A stretch of 64,000 nt of DNA, from the NCBI RefSeq assembly GCF_036013935.1, contig NZ_CP107902.1:6233001-6297000 (forward strand), written 5' to 3'. The notes under the pieces are model-generated. The model made no database searches. It was not told where the DNA came from and worked only from the letters and a program-made list of their open reading frames with translations. Both the position numbers and the translations under genes were made by a program. The DNA is from Streptomyces sp. NBC_00461. Lineage in GTDB: Bacteria > Actinomycetota > Actinomycetes > Streptomycetales > Streptomycetaceae. Every line of letters starts with the position of its first letter. Position 1 is the first letter of the stretch. This document shows, in pieces, positions 1 to 9,355 of this stretch.

Positions 1-1
1 C

Positions 2-952
2 GAGGTGCCCGACGCCCAGCCCGACGGCGAGCGCATCCTCAACTGGACCCAGGTGTACGACCTCAACGAGCTTCCCGACGAGCTCATCGTGGTGGGGTCG
101 GGTGTGACCGGTGCCGAGTTCGCCGGTGCCTATCAGGCGCTCGGGTCCAAGGTGACGCTGGTGTCGTCGCGCGACCGTGTGCTGCCGGGCGAGGACCCGG
201 ATGCCGCCGCAGTCCTTGAGGACGTCTTCCGGCGGCGTGGCATGAACGTCATGGCGCGGTCGCGGGCCGCCGCCGCCAAGCGGGTCGGCGACCGGGTCGA
301 GGTCACGCTGTCCGACGGGCGTGTCATCAGCGGTTCGCACTGTCTGATGGCGGTCGGTGCCATTCCGAACAGTGCGGGGCTGGGGCTGGAGAAGGCCGGC
401 GTCAAGGTGCGCGAGTCCGGGCACATCTGGACCGACAAGGTCTCCCGGACGACGGCTCCCGGTGTGTACGCCGCCGGTGACGTGACCGGCGTCTTCGCCC
501 TCGCCTCCGTGGCCGCCATGCAGGGCCGTATCGCCATGTACCACTTCCTCGGCGACGCGGTGGCCCCGCTCAATCTGAAGACCGTCTCGTCGAACGTCTT
601 CACCGATCCCGAGATCGCGACCGTCGGCTACACGCAGGCGGACGTGGATGGCGGAAAGATCGACGCCCGGGTCGTGAAGCTGCCGTTGCTGCGTAATCCG
701 CGGGCCAAGATGCAGGGCATCAGGGACGGCTTCGTGAAGCTGTTCTGCCGGCCGGGCACGGGCATCGTGGTCGGCGGTGTGGTCGTCTCGCCGCGCGCTT
801 CGGAACTGATCCATCCCATCTCGATCGCCGTCGACAACAATCTGACGGTCGAACAGATCGCGAACGCGTTCACCGTGTATCCCTCCCTTTCAGGGTCGAT
901 CGCGGAGGTCGCGCGCCAGCTCCACACGCGTAAGTCCGGCGGCGAGATCTGA
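2..952 (+). CDS. NAD(P)H-quinone dehydrogenase, flavoprotein disulfide reductase family (5' end outside window)
   Basis: The visible 316 codons are the C-terminal two thirds of a family that usually has about 470-480 residues; the frame is open to the left edge, so the true start is outside. Visible parts are the NAD(P)-binding Rossmann motif GSGVTGAEF, the FAD-contacting segment VYAAGDVTG and the C-terminal dimerisation domain. The protein end carries YPSLS where dihydrolipoamide dehydrogenases have the catalytic His-Pro-Thr...Glu pair. That substitution is typical of the LpdA-type quinone reductases of actinobacteria rather than true lipoamide dehydrogenases. Family knowledge predicts FAD-dependent transfer of electrons from NAD(P)H to quinones. 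The next gene on the same strand starts 166 bp later and is probably separate. Confidence 0.85.
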   Translation, partial: EVPDAQPDGERILNWTQVYDLNELPDELIVVGSGVTGAEFAGAYQALGSKVTLVSSRDRVLPGEDPDAAAVLEDVFRRRGMNVMARSRAAAAKRVGDRVEVTLSDGRVISGSHCLMAVGAIPNSAGLGLEKAGVKVRESGHIWTDKVSRTTAPGVYAAGDVTGVFALASVAAMQGRIAMYHFLGDAVAPLNLKTVSSNVFTDPEIATVGYTQADVDGGKIDARVVKLPLLRNPRAKMQGIRDGFVKLFCRPGTGIVVGGVVVSPRASELIHPISIAVDNNLTVEQIANAFTVYPSLSGSIAEVARQLHTRKSGGEI

Positions 953-1118
953 CGGCCGAAACCGACTCCTCGCTGGTCACAGGGAGTTGTCGAGCATGCG
1001 TACGGCATAGGCGGGACGGGTAGGTCCTATACCACTTCCCGTCCTTGTGTGCGAACAACTTCTGCTATTCGGCGCAAACTGCTGAAAGCAGACGGTCGTT
1101 GGGGTTACTGTCAGTTTC

Positions 1119-2078
1119 GTGTTCGCTGCAGAACGTCGCCAATTGATCCTCGAAATGGTGCGAGCGAATGGGGCTGTGTCGCTCCGTGAGCTCGCCCGCG
1201 TCGTCCAGACCTCCGAAGTGACCGTACGGCGGGACGTGCGCGCACTGGAGGCAGAAGGACTCCTCGACCGCCGGCACGGCGGTGCGGTATTGCCGGGCGG
1301 GTTCACGCGGGAGTCCGGCTTTCCGCAGAAATCACATCTCGCAACCGCCGAGAAGACGGCCATCGCCGACCTTGCCGCGGGCTTCGTGGAAGAGGGCGAA
1401 GCGATCGTGGTCGGGGCGGGTACGACGACACAGGAGTTGGCCCGCCGGCTCGCTCGCGTGCCCGGGCTGACCGTCGTCACCAACTCCCTTTTGGTGGCCC
1501 AGGCGTTGGCCCATGCCAACCGCGTGGAGGTCGTGATGACCGGCGGCACCCTGCGCGGCTCCAACTATGCGCTTGTGGGCAGCGGCGCCGAGCAGTCCCT
1601 GCAGGGGCTGCGGGTGTCTCGGGCCTTCCTCTCCGGGAGCGGGCTCACCGCCGAGCGCGGCCTGTCCACGTCCAACATGCTGTCGGCGTCCGTCGACCGG
1701 GCGCTCGTGCAGGCCGCCGCCGAGGTCGTCGTGCTGGCCGATCACACCAAGCTCGGCACGGACACCATGTTCCAGACCGTGCCGACGGATGTGATCACGC
1801 GGCTGGTGACGGACGAACCGCCACCGCACGACGACCGTGCGGCCACGGAGCTTCAGGCCCTCGCCGATCAAGGGGTGCAGATCGCTGTCGCCGGGGCGTC
1901 AGGGAGTTCGGCCGGTGATCCGGCCCCCCCGCGCCAAGCGCGCCGGGACGTCGCCCTGCCGGGGCCGCGGCGCGGACAGGTCTCCGGGCCGGGGGCGTCC
2001 CTGAGGACGGCCACGGTGCTCGGTGAGGCTTCGGCGGGGGCGGAGCGGGCGCGGGTTGCGGACCTGCGGCGGCGCTAG
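1119..2078 (+). CDS. DeoR/GlpR-family transcriptional repressor
   Basis: A 319-residue protein starting at GTG 1119. Residues about 1-60 are a DeoR-type winged helix (ERRQLILEMVRANGAVSLRELA, then the recognition helix TSEVTVRRDVRALE). Residues about 75-235 are the DeoR C-terminal effector domain with the GAGTTTQELA loop, which in this family binds a phosphorylated sugar or sugar-alcohol intermediate. The last 80 residues are an Ala/Gly/Pro/Arg-rich tail beyond the usual family length of about 255 and are probably disordered. It stands alone between unrelated genes, so neither its target nor its inducer can be read from context. Confidence 0.85.
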   Translation: MFAAERRQLILEMVRANGAVSLRELARVVQTSEVTVRRDVRALEAEGLLDRRHGGAVLPGGFTRESGFPQKSHLATAEKTAIADLAAGFVEEGEAIVVGAGTTTQELARRLARVPGLTVVTNSLLVAQALAHANRVEVVMTGGTLRGSNYALVGSGAEQSLQGLRVSRAFLSGSGLTAERGLSTSNMLSASVDRALVQAAAEVVVLADHTKLGTDTMFQTVPTDVITRLVTDEPPPHDDRAATELQALADQGVQIAVAGASGSSAGDPAPPRQARRDVALPGPRRGQVSGPGASLRTATVLGEASAGAERARVADLRRR

Positions 2079-2177
2079 GGGCGACCTCAGCTCTCGTCTC
2101 CTCGCCGTAGGGGTTCGTTCGCTGGTTGTGCGGATGCCGATACGGGTTCTCCATCGATCCCTTGCTGCGGAGCCGCC

Positions 2178-2795
2178 CTAGCCGGCCTTCAAGCCCCGCA
2201 GGGTGAGGGTCAGCAAGCGGTCCGCCAGGTCTGGGTCGCCCGGGGATTCCTCCGCTGCCAGTGCGATCGCGTGTGTCAGCTGGAGCAGGTCGCCGATTGC
2301 CACGTCGGCGCGTACTCTGCCCGCCTCCTGAGCCCGTGTCAGCAAGGCGTTGCCCGCCTCCCGAATGGGCCCGCTGCAGCGGGCCAGCGCGGAGGTGTCG
2401 TCGGTGGAGACGGACATCAACGCCCGTGCCAGGCCCCGGTACTCGCCCGCGTGCGCGACGATCTCCCGTAGCCACGTCACCAGAGCCGTGCACGGCTCGG
2501 GGGCGTCCAGGAGTTCGTGGGAGCGGGCCAGCAGGTCGCTCACCGCGTCCTCGAAGACCGCGCTCAGCAGGGCGTGGCGGTTGGGGAAATGGCGGTAGAG
2601 GGTGCCGATGCCCACGCCCGCGCGCCGGGCCACGTCCTCCAGGGACGCGTCCGTGCCGTGCGCCGCGAAGGCGGAACGGGCCTCGGCGAGCAGCCGCTCG
2701 TAGTTGCGGCGGGCGTCGGCACGCATGGCACGCGGGGTCACCGGTGCCGCCGGGTCGTCGTGCACCGCCGTCTCCGCCGACGTCGTGCCCACCAT
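2178..2795 (-). CDS. TetR-family transcriptional regulator
   Basis: A 205-residue protein. After an N-terminal extension of about 22 residues, the HTH (ASLEDVARRAGVGIGTLYRHF, about residues 48-68) is a clear TetR_N domain; the helical C-terminal half would bind an unknown ligand. ATG 2795 is the longest good start. A second ATG about 22 residues in (MRADARR) would trim it to the classic length. It lies downstream of accA2 on the same strand, but a strong hairpin at 2921-2967 separates the two, so it is probably transcribed on its own. The target is unknown. Confidence 0.85.
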   Translation of the reverse strand: MVGTTSAETAVHDDPAAPVTPRAMRADARRNYERLLAEARSAFAAHGTDASLEDVARRAGVGIGTLYRHFPNRHALLSAVFEDAVSDLLARSHELLDAPEPCTALVTWLREIVAHAGEYRGLARALMSVSTDDTSALARCSGPIREAGNALLTRAQEAGRVRADVAIGDLLQLTHAIALAAEESPGDPDLADRLLTLTLRGLKAG

Positions 2796-2920
2796 GCCTC
2801 CCACCTGCCCTCGCCTGCGCCCCCGTCTGCGTCCAGCATGCCATCGAGGATGCGCGAGCGGGCTGCCCGAACCTGAGGCGCCACATCCGGCCCGGCAGCG
2901 CCCGGGGGACGTGGGGGAAA

Positions 2921-2967
2921 ACGAGGCGCCCGGCGGACTGAGGGCTTCAGTCCGCCGGGCGCCTCGT
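2921..2967 (-). terminator. Strong intrinsic-type hairpin downstream of accA2
   Basis: A perfect 21-bp inverted repeat (arms 2921-2941 and 2947-2967) encloses a 5-nt loop. It begins 29 bp after the accA2 stop codon. There is no T-tract, as is common for streptomycete terminators. It lies between accA2 and the tetR gene, which are on the same strand. Confidence 0.85.
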
Positions 2968-2995
2968 GATGTCGTACAGGAAGGGCGGGGTTGCC

Positions 2996-4768
2996 TCAGT
3001 CCTTGATTTCGCAGATGGGGGCGCCGGAGGTGAGGGAGGCGCCGACTTCGGCGGAGAGGCCCTTGATGGTGCCGGTTTTGTGGGCGTTGAGGGGTTGTTC
3101 CATCTTCATGGCTTCGAGGACGACGACGAGGTCGCCTTCCTTGACTTCCTGGCCTTCCTCGACGGCGACCTTGACGATGGTGCCCTGCATGGGGGAGGCG
3201 AGGGTGTCGCCGGAGGCGGCCGGGCCGGACTTCTTGGCGGCGCGGCGTTTGGGGCGGGCGCCGGCGGCGAGGCCGGTGCGGGCCAGGGACATGCCCAGGG
3301 AGGAGGGCAGGGAGACCTCCAGGCGTTTGCCGCCGACCTCGACGACGACCGTCTCGCGGCCCGGCTCCTCGTCGGTGTCCGCGTCCGCGGGGGCGGTGAA
3401 GGGCTTGATGTCGTTGACGAACTCGGTCTCGATCCAGCGGGTGTGGACCGTGAACGGCTCGGTGCTGCCGGTGAGTTCGGGGGCGAAGGCGGGGTCGGTG
3501 ACCACCTTGCGGTGGAAGGGGATGGCGGTGGCCATGCCCTCGACGGTGAATTCGGCCAGGGCGCGGGCGGCGCGCTGCAGGGCCTGGGCGCGGGTGGCGC
3601 CGGTGACGATCAGCTTGGCCAGGAGCGAGTCCCAGGCCGGGCCGATGACCGATCCCGCTTCCACGCCGGCGTCCAGGCGCACGCCGGGGCCGGAGGGGGC
3701 GTCGAAGGTGGTGACGGTGCCCGGGGCGGGCAGGAAGCCGCGGCCGGGGTCCTCGCCGTTGATGCGGAACTCGAAGGAGTGGCCGCGCAGTTCGGGGTCG
3801 CCGTAGCCGAGTTCCTCGCCGTCGGCGATGCGGAACATCTCGCGGACCAGGTCGATGCCGGCGACCTCCTCGGTGACCGGGTGCTCGACCTGCAGGCGGG
3901 TGTTGACCTCCAGGAAGGAGATCGTGCCGTCCATGCCGACGAGGAATTCGACGGTGCCCGCGCCGACGTAGCCCGCCTCGCGCAGGATGGCCTTGGAGGA
4001 GGCGTACAGCTCGGCGACCTGGGCCTCGGAGAGGAAGGGTGCGGGGGCCTCCTCGACCAGCTTCTGGTGGCGGCGCTGCAGGGAGCAGTCGCGGGTGGAG
4101 ACGACGACCACGTTGCCGTGGGTGTCGGCCAGGCACTGGGTCTCCACGTGGCGGGGCTTGTCGAGGTAGCGCTCGACGAAGCACTCGCCGCGGCCGAACG
4201 CGGCCACCGCCTCACGGACGGCGGACTCGTAGAGTTCGGGCACCTCTTCGAGGGTGCGGGCGACCTTGAGGCCGCGTCCGCCGCCGCCGAAGGCGGCCTT
4301 GATGGCGATGGGCAGGCCGTGCTCCCGGGCGAAGGCGACGACCTCCTCGGCCCCCGACACCGGGTCGGGCGTGCCGGCCACCAGCGGGGCGCCGGCCCGC
4401 TGGGCGATGTGCCGGGCGGCGACCTTGTCCCCCAGGTCGCGGATCGCCTGCGGGGGCGGGCCGATCCAGATCAGCCCGGCATCCAGGACCGCCTGCGCGA
4501 AGTCGGCGTTCTCCGACAGGAAGCCGTAACCGGGATGGATCGCGTCCGCACCCGACTCACGCGCCGCGTTCAAGACCTTGTCGATGTCGAGGTAACTGGT
4601 CGCCGGGGTGTCACCGCCCAGGGCGAACGCCTCATCTGCGGCGCGGACATGCAGAGCGTCGCGGTCCGGGTCCGCGTAGACGGCCACGCTCGCGATCCCA
4701 GCGTCCCGGCAGGCCCGAGCGACCCGGACAGCGATTTCGCCACGGTTGGCGATGAGCACCTTGCGCAC
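2996..4768 (-). CDS. accA2: Acyl-CoA carboxylase alpha subunit: biotin carboxylase fused to biotin carboxyl carrier protein
   Basis: A 590-residue protein that carboxylates its own biotin with ATP and bicarbonate and passes the carboxyl group to a beta subunit such as PccB. It supplies methylmalonyl-CoA or malonyl-CoA for fatty acid and polyketide synthesis. The N-terminus [20 protein letters not shown] is the biotin carboxylase domain, followed by ATP-grasp (GGGGRGLK) and the C-terminal half. The biotinyl domain carries EAMKM with the acceptor lysine at about residue 555. I chose GTG 4768 because a purine-rich GGAGGGA site lies about 10 nt upstream and the protein then starts exactly at the family N-terminus; upstream in-frame codons look non-coding. 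It is divergent from the gene at 5133. pccB, pccE and birA lie within 5 kb, which supports a propionyl-CoA carboxylase locus. Confidence 0.95.
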   Translation of the reverse strand: MRKVLIANRGEIAVRVARACRDAGIASVAVYADPDRDALHVRAADEAFALGGDTPATSYLDIDKVLNAARESGADAIHPGYGFLSENADFAQAVLDAGLIWIGPPPQAIRDLGDKVAARHIAQRAGAPLVAGTPDPVSGAEEVVAFAREHGLPIAIKAAFGGGGRGLKVARTLEEVPELYESAVREAVAAFGRGECFVERYLDKPRHVETQCLADTHGNVVVVSTRDCSLQRRHQKLVEEAPAPFLSEAQVAELYASSKAILREAGYVGAGTVEFLVGMDGTISFLEVNTRLQVEHPVTEEVAGIDLVREMFRIADGEELGYGDPELRGHSFEFRINGEDPGRGFLPAPGTVTTFDAPSGPGVRLDAGVEAGSVIGPAWDSLLAKLIVTGATRAQALQRAARALAEFTVEGMATAIPFHRKVVTDPAFAPELTGSTEPFTVHTRWIETEFVNDIKPFTAPADADTDEEPGRETVVVEVGGKRLEVSLPSSLGMSLARTGLAAGARPKRRAAKKSGPAASGDTLASPMQGTIVKVAVEEGQEVKEGDLVVVLEAMKMEQPLNAHKTGTIKGLSAEVGASLTSGAPICEIKD

Positions 4769-5132
4769 GATTGAGGCTCCCTCCTTGAAACAAGCCGAGT
4801 TTAGGGACTGGCTACACGGCACTACGACCCGTCCCCAATGGTGAGCTTGCCCACACGGAGCGTGATACGAGGCTTGCTCGACCCGCGAAATCCCTTGTCG
4901 CACCACGGCACGCGGGACTCCTCCGGGAAACCCTAGCTCTCCCATGTGGTCAAGGTCTCTGTGAGAGCGTGCTGCGGGCCACTCGGTTTCTTTGTGGAGT
5001 CCCTACGAATGGCCCAATGATTCTTTGCCCTCCGCAGAACCCTTGTCCCGGGGTTTACCCGTTAGTAGCGTGCGCGGTGTACTGAACGTACTTTGGGTAA
5101 CAAGAGCTCGGCTCGAGAGTGGGTGGGGACCG
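4769..5132. other. Divergent intergenic region upstream of accA2 and the 5133 gene
   Basis: A 364-bp stretch without a convincing gene; open frames running into it lack family similarity. It must carry the accA2 promoter on the minus strand and one for the membrane-protein gene on the plus strand. I could not define boxes with confidence. The ribosome binding site of accA2 is at about 4778-4786 (minus strand). Confidence 0.6.
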
Positions 5133-5666
5133 GTGGTGCGCAGACCGGTGGCGTGGGTCGTGGCGGTCGTGCTCTTCGTGGAGGCGTTCGGCGTCGCGGC
5201 ACTGAACTGGTTTCTGGGGATCGTCGTCGACCGGCAGGACATGTCCCTGGCCGGCCTCGACTCCGACATGATGGCGACGTCCTCGAAGATCGGCGGGATC
5301 CTCTTCGGCCTCTACTTCGCCCTGTGCGGCCTGGTCGCGCTCCTCGTGGCCCTGAGGGACCGCCCCCCGGCCGGCTTCGGGCGCATCCTGCTGATCAGCG
5401 CGGCCGTGGTGCACGGGCTGCTGGGGGCGTTCGCGTGGGGCCTCGTGGGCTGGTCGGCGTTCCTGTTCATGGTGGTGGTGCTGGCACTCATCGTGCTGCT
5501 GCTGATGACCTACGACAGCCCGGCCGAGCCCTCCGACGCGGTCCCGCCCGCGGCACCCGGTCCCGAGAACAACGACGGCAACGGCGGCGACGACGGCAAC
5601 GGCGGTGGCCGCAAGGACGACAAGGGCTCGCCCTTCACTTCTCCGCCGGCCCCCACAACTCCGTGA
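5133..5666 (+). CDS. Conserved integral membrane protein, unknown function
   Basis: A 177-residue protein with four predicted membrane segments. These are about residues 5-28 ([18 protein letters not shown]), a segment around [19 protein letters not shown], a segment around [18 protein letters not shown], and [17 protein letters not shown]. It ends in a Pro/Gly/Asn/Asp-rich cytoplasmic-type tail ([10 protein letters not shown]). The frame is open back to 4992. GTG 5133 follows a GGTGGGG stretch and places the first helix at the N-terminus; GTG 5136 or codons near 5070-5097 are alternatives. Its 3' end overlaps the 3' end of maf by 32 bp in convergent orientation. I recognise no domain with a known function. 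Confidence 0.7.
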   Translation: MVRRPVAWVVAVVLFVEAFGVAALNWFLGIVVDRQDMSLAGLDSDMMATSSKIGGILFGLYFALCGLVALLVALRDRPPAGFGRILLISAAVVHGLLGAFAWGLVGWSAFLFMVVVLALIVLLLMTYDSPAEPSDAVPPAAPGPENNDGNGGDDGNGGGRKDDKGSPFTSPPAPTTP

Positions 5667-6255
5667 TGCCGACGCCCAGCTGGGCGAGGAGCCGGCGGAC
5701 GAGGGGCAGGCTGATGCCGATCACATTCCCGTGGTCGCCGTCGATGCCGTCGATGAACGGCGCGCTGCGGCCGTCGAGCGTGAACGCCCCCGCGACGTAA
5801 AGGGGTTCGCCCGAGGCGACGTAGGCGGCGATCTCCTCGTCGGTGGGCTCGCCGAAGCGGACGACCGTGGAAGCCGTGGCCGACACGTACCGCTTGTTCG
5901 TGGTGTCCCAGATGCAGTGGCCGGTCTGCAGTGTGCCGGCGCGTCCCCGCATCGCCTTCCAGCGCGCGGTGGCCTCTTCGGCGTCAGCGGGCTTGCCGAG
6001 CGCCTGGCCGTCGAGGTCGAGCACCGAGTCGCAGCCGATCACCAGGGCGCCGTGCACGTCCGGCCTGGCGGCCACGACGGAGGCCTTGGCCTCGGCGAGG
6101 GCGAGCGCGAGGTCGGCGGGGGTGGGGGCCGTCACGGCGTCCTCGTCGACGCCGCTCACGATGACCTCCGGTTGCAGACCGGCCTGGCGCAGGAGGTTCA
6201 GTCGAGCGGGGGACTGGGAGGCGAGGACGAGGCGGCGGAGCGGCTGATCGGTCAT
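5635..6255 (-). CDS. maf: Maf-family nucleoside triphosphate pyrophosphatase
   Basis: A 206-residue protein of the Maf/HAM1-like family. It hydrolyses non-canonical or modified nucleoside triphosphates to monophosphates plus pyrophosphate (house-cleaning), and in some bacteria affects septation. The signature [16 protein letters not shown] is at residues 10-25. The acidic catalytic segment [15 protein letters not shown] lies mid-protein and GDHGNVIGI near the C-terminus. It is the last gene of a minus-strand run pccB-pccE-mmpB-maf, 31 bp after the small membrane gene, so co-transcription with the carboxylase genes is likely. Its end overlaps the convergent membrane-protein gene by 32 bp. Confidence 0.92.
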   Translation of the reverse strand: MTDQPLRRLVLASQSPARLNLLRQAGLQPEVIVSGVDEDAVTAPTPADLALALAEAKASVVAARPDVHGALVIGCDSVLDLDGQALGKPADAEEATARWKAMRGRAGTLQTGHCIWDTTNKRYVSATASTVVRFGEPTDEEIAAYVASGEPLYVAGAFTLDGRSAPFIDGIDGDHGNVIGISLPLVRRLLAQLGVGITELWGPAEK

Positions 6256-6286
6256 GCGGCCAGGGTATCGGCGGGCGTGTCGGCCT

Positions 6287-6415
6287 TCACCTCAGGCCGA
6301 TCACGATCATCGCCAGCAGCATGGCCAATGCCATGAGGAGACCGAGCCGCCGCAACATCTCCTGCATGTCCCGCAGTTCTTTGGGCGGCTCGTTCTCGGG
6401 GTCGGACCACAGCAT
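6287..6415 (-). CDS. mmpB: 42-residue single-pass membrane protein, MmpB-like
   Basis: A short ORF whose product starts [18 protein letters not shown] and then has one hydrophobic helix rich in Leu, Met, Ala and Ile, ending IGLR. The charged N-terminus followed by a C-terminal helix fits a tail-anchored or single-pass inner-membrane peptide. From memory it matches very small streptomycete proteins named morphogenic membrane protein MmpB; I have not verified this by search. It sits between pccE (stop at 6521) and maf (start at 6255) on the same strand. ATG 6415 is the only plausible start. The reading frame is strongly protein-like despite its size. Confidence 0.75.
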   Translation of the reverse strand: MLWSDPENEPPKELRDMQEMLRRLGLLMALAMLLAMIVIGLR

Positions 6416-6492
6416 GTCACCAGCGTGCGGCCGGGCCGGGGGAGGGCGCCTGAGTACTGGTACTCAAATCGGCGCCCGGCGTTGTTCTCGCC

Positions 6493-6515
6493 TGCGCGGT
6501 TCCCCGCGCCCCTGT
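6493..6515 (-). repeat. Copy of a dispersed GC-rich streptomycete intergenic repeat
   Basis: On the minus strand this reads AGGGGCGCGGGGAACCGCGC. Close relatives occur at about 20603-20620 and 58911-58935 on the plus strand. This type of element (GGGGCGCGGGGAACTGCGCG) is common between streptomycete genes. Here it lies between pccE and mmpB. Confidence 0.65.
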
Positions 6516-6520
6516 GGACC

Positions 6521-6730
6521 TCAGCCCGGCCAGTACGTGCGGGACCATGACGCGGGGCCCGGCTGCGGCAAGCGGTGGCTTGCGATGCGCGCCGGGTCGG
6601 ACCAGGAGTCCCTGTCCCGGGGCGCGCCCGGCGGGATCGATGCCTCCGCCGCGGCGCGGGCCCTGACCACCGCCAGGGCGGCGGCCAGTTCCTCCGGGGT
6701 CGGGTTGCCCCGTACGACCTTGATGTTCAT
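6521..6730 (-). CDS. pccE: Acyl-CoA carboxylase epsilon subunit
   Basis: A 69-residue protein. The N-terminal half, MNIKVVRGNPTPEELAAALA, is the diagnostic signature of the actinobacterial acyl-CoA carboxylase epsilon subunit; the C-terminal half is Pro/Ser/Trp-rich and variable. In Streptomyces, epsilon peptides bind the beta subunit and stimulate carboxylase activity. It starts 25 bp after the pccB stop codon on the same strand, so the pair is almost certainly co-transcribed. The length and start fit the family. Confidence 0.92.
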   Translation of the reverse strand: MNIKVVRGNPTPEELAAALAVVRARAAAEASIPPGAPRDRDSWSDPARIASHRLPQPGPASWSRTYWPG

Positions 6731-6754
6731 GACGGCTCCCTGCCGGACTGGAGG

Positions 6755-8374
6755 CTAGAGGGGGATGTTGCCGTGCTTCTTGGGCGGCAGCGACTCGCGC
6801 TTCGTACGCAGCTGACGCAGGCCGCGGACGACGTGCCGGCGCGTCTCGGACGGCATGATCACTGAGTCGACGTAGCCGCGCTCGGCCGCGATGTAGGGGT
6901 TGAGGAGCGCGTCCTCGTACTCCTGGATGAGGCGGGCCCGGGTGGCTTCGAGGTCGCCGTTCGCGTCGGCCTCGGCGATGGTGCGGCGGTGCAGGATGTT
7001 GACCGCGCCCTGGGCGCCCATGACGGCGATCTGGGCGGTGGGCCAGGCGAGGTTGAGGTCTGCGCCCAGGTGCTTGGAGCCCATGACGTCGTAGGCGCCG
7101 CCGAAGGCCTTGCGGGTGATGACCGTGATGAGGGGGACGGTGGCCTCGGCGTAGGCGTAGATCAGCTTGGCGCCGCGGCGGATGATGCCGTCGTGCTCCT
7201 GGTCGACGCCGGGCAGGAAGCCCGGGACGTCCACGAAGGTGATGACCGGGACGTTGAAGGCGTCGCAGGTGCGCACGAAGCGGGCGGCCTTCTCGGACGC
7301 CGTGATGTCCAGGCAGCCCGCGAACTGCATCGGCTGGTTGGCGACGATGCCGACCGGGTGACCTTCGACCCGGCCGAAGCCGGTGAGGATGTTCGGGGCG
7401 AACAGCGCCTGCGTCTCGAAGAACTCGGCGTCGTCCAGGATGTGTTCGATCACCGTGTGCATGTCGTACGGCTGGTTCGCGCTGTCCGGGACGAGCGTGT
7501 CCAGCTCCAGGTCCTCGCCGGTGGTGGCGAGGTCCGCCTCCTCCGGATAGACCGGCGCCTCGGAGAGGTTGTTGGACGGCAGGTACGACAGCAGCTGCTT
7601 GACGTACTCGATCGCGTCCTTCTCGTCCCCGGCCATGTGATGGGCCACGCCGGAGGTCGAGTTGTGGGTGCGGGCGCCGCCCAGCTCCTCGAAGCCGACG
7701 TCCTCACCGGTGACGGTCTTGATGACGTCCGGGCCGGTGATGAACATGTGCGAGGTCTGGTCGACCATCACCGTGAAGTCGGTGATCGCGGGGGAGTAGA
7801 CCGCGCCACCCGCGCAGGGGCCCACGACCAGGCTGATCTGCGGGATCACACCGGAGGCGTGGGTGTTGCGGCGGAAGATCTCGCCGTACGCGCCGAGCGA
7901 GGCGACGCCCTCCTGGATGCGGGCGCCGCCGGAGTCGTTGATGCCGATGACCGGGCAGCCGGTCTTCAGCGCGAAGTCCATGACCTTGACGATCTTCTGG
8001 CCGTAGACCTCGCCCAGGGCGCCGCCGAAGACGGTGAAGTCCTGGGAGAACACGGCGACCGGGCGGCCGTCGACCGTGCCGTAGCCGGTGACGACGCCGT
8101 CGCCGTAGGGGCGGTTCTTCTCCAGGCCGAAGTTGGTGGAGCGGTGCCGGGCGAACTCGTCGAGTTCGACGAAGGAGCCCTCGTCGAGGAGCAGCTCGAT
8201 CCGCTCACGGGCCGTCAACTTGCCCTTGGCGTGCTGCTTTTCGACGGCGCGTGCGGAGCCGGCGTGCGTCGCCTCGTCGATACGGCGCTGGAGATCCGCG
8301 AGCTTGCCCGCGGTGGTGTGGACATCGATCCCTTGGGGCTCTTGGATCTCTTGACGCTCTTCCGGCTCGGACAT
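6755..8374 (-). CDS. pccB: Propionyl-CoA carboxylase beta subunit (carboxyltransferase)
   Basis: A 539-residue carboxyltransferase that moves the carboxyl group from biotin on AccA2 to propionyl-CoA, giving methylmalonyl-CoA. Both crotonase-like halves are complete: N-terminal [25 protein letters not shown] and [12 protein letters not shown], and C-terminal DVPGFLPG with [15 protein letters not shown]. The Asp in AYDVMGS (about residue 429) corresponds to the residue reported in S. coelicolor PccB (Asp422) to favour propionyl-CoA over acetyl-CoA, where AccB has Ile. ATG 8374 has a GGGAGCC site upstream; an in-frame ATG at 8401 is less likely. It heads the run pccB-pccE-mmpB-maf and is divergent from birA. 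Confidence 0.96.
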   Translation of the reverse strand: MSEPEERQEIQEPQGIDVHTTAGKLADLQRRIDEATHAGSARAVEKQHAKGKLTARERIELLLDEGSFVELDEFARHRSTNFGLEKNRPYGDGVVTGYGTVDGRPVAVFSQDFTVFGGALGEVYGQKIVKVMDFALKTGCPVIGINDSGGARIQEGVASLGAYGEIFRRNTHASGVIPQISLVVGPCAGGAVYSPAITDFTVMVDQTSHMFITGPDVIKTVTGEDVGFEELGGARTHNSTSGVAHHMAGDEKDAIEYVKQLLSYLPSNNLSEAPVYPEEADLATTGEDLELDTLVPDSANQPYDMHTVIEHILDDAEFFETQALFAPNILTGFGRVEGHPVGIVANQPMQFAGCLDITASEKAARFVRTCDAFNVPVITFVDVPGFLPGVDQEHDGIIRRGAKLIYAYAEATVPLITVITRKAFGGAYDVMGSKHLGADLNLAWPTAQIAVMGAQGAVNILHRRTIAEADANGDLEATRARLIQEYEDALLNPYIAAERGYVDSVIMPSETRRHVVRGLRQLRTKRESLPPKKHGNIPL

Positions 8375-8485
8375 CGGGATCGCGGCTCCCTGCCTGCTCA
8401 AAAGGGGGGACGGTTACTCATCCGTAGAGTAGTGGGGGGCTTACGAATCAGCAGTGCGGCGTTTCACACACCTAGGGTGGCTTGC

Positions 8486-9346
8486 ATGACGCCGCGAGAT
8501 GCTTCAGACGACAGTCGTTGGTCCGATCTGGACCGGCCTCCTCTCAACGTCACCGCGCTGCGCCGGGGACTCGTGCAGGAGGGCGGGCTGTGGCGCGAGG
8601 TGGAGCTGGTGCAGAGCACCGGGTCGACCAACTCCGACCTGGTCGCCCTGGCGGGCGCGGGCAAGGCGGCCGAGGGCACGGTCCTGGTCGCCGAGGAGCA
8701 GACCGCAGGGCGGGGCCGCCTGGACCGCCAGTGGACGGCACCGGCCCGCTCGGGCCTGTTCTTCTCGGTCCTGCTGAAACCGGCGGAGGTACCGGTCGCC
8801 CGCTGGGGCTGGCTGCCGCTGCTCACCGGGGTCGCCGTGGCGACGGGGCTGTCCCGGTCGGCCGGCGTGGACACGGCACTCAAGTGGCCCAACGACCTGC
8901 TCGTTTCCATCGGCGGCGAGGAGCGCAAGGCCGGCGGGATCCTCGCCGAGCGGGCCGGCGAGGACGCGGTGGTCGTCGGCGTCGGCGTCAACGTCACGCT
9001 GCGCGAGAACGAATTGCCGGTCCCGCAGGCGGGTTCGCTGGCGCTGGCCGGAGCGGTGAGCACGGACCGGGACCCCCTGCTGCGGGCGATGCTGCGCTCC
9101 CTGGAGGAGTGGTACGGGCGCTGGCGGGACGCCGGCGGCGATCCGGCGGCCAGCGGCCTCCAGGAGACGTATGCGGCGGGGTGCGCGACGCTGGGGAGGG
9201 TGGTGCGGGCGGAGCTGCCGGGAGACCGGTCGATCACCGGGGAGGCGGTGGCGGTCGACGGCGACGGAAGGCTGGTGATCGCGACGCAGGACGGAGTGCA
9301 GGAGCCGGTGGGCGCCGGCGACATCGTCCATTTGCGGCCGGCGTGA
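8486..9346 (+). CDS. birA: Biotin-[acetyl-CoA-carboxylase] ligase
   Basis: A 286-residue protein ligase that makes biotinyl-AMP and attaches biotin to the EAMKM lysine of carrier domains such as AccA2. Motifs are STGSTNSDL, the biotin-binding segment AGRGRLDRQW, the catalytic-site segment LKWPNDLL with the following KAGGIL, and VVGVGVNV. The C-terminal SH3-like cap is present (TGEAVAVDGDGRLVI). There is no N-terminal helix-turn-helix, so unlike E. coli BirA it should not act as a repressor. ATG 8486 lacks a Shine-Dalgarno site. A TAGGGT hexamer at 8473-8478 is placed as a -10 box would be for a leaderless mRNA (inference). It is divergent from pccB. Confidence 0.94.
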   Translation: MTPRDASDDSRWSDLDRPPLNVTALRRGLVQEGGLWREVELVQSTGSTNSDLVALAGAGKAAEGTVLVAEEQTAGRGRLDRQWTAPARSGLFFSVLLKPAEVPVARWGWLPLLTGVAVATGLSRSAGVDTALKWPNDLLVSIGGEERKAGGILAERAGEDAVVVGVGVNVTLRENELPVPQAGSLALAGAVSTDRDPLLRAMLRSLEEWYGRWRDAGGDPAASGLQETYAAGCATLGRVVRAELPGDRSITGEAVAVDGDGRLVIATQDGVQEPVGAGDIVHLRPA

Positions 9347-9355
9347 GCAGATCGG

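Noticed and set aside
2178..4184. Apparent 668-residue protein ending in a TetR domain
   Set aside because: The N-terminal two thirds run out of frame through accA2 and across its terminator. Only the last 205 codons from ATG 2795 are TetR-like.
2966..4774. 602-residue plus-strand frame opposite accA2
   Set aside because: Gly/Asp/Ala-rich shadow of the carboxylase gene, with no start signal and no domain.
4992..5132. Longer N-terminus for the membrane protein at 5133
   Set aside because: The extra 47 codons have no protein-like pattern and lie in the shared promoter region. GTG 5133 places the first helix at the N-terminus.
7000..8480. Apparent 785-residue protein combining a unique N-terminal domain with BirA
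   Set aside because: The N-terminal part is antisense to pccB. BirA similarity begins exactly at ATG 8486, so the fusion is an artefact of an open frame.
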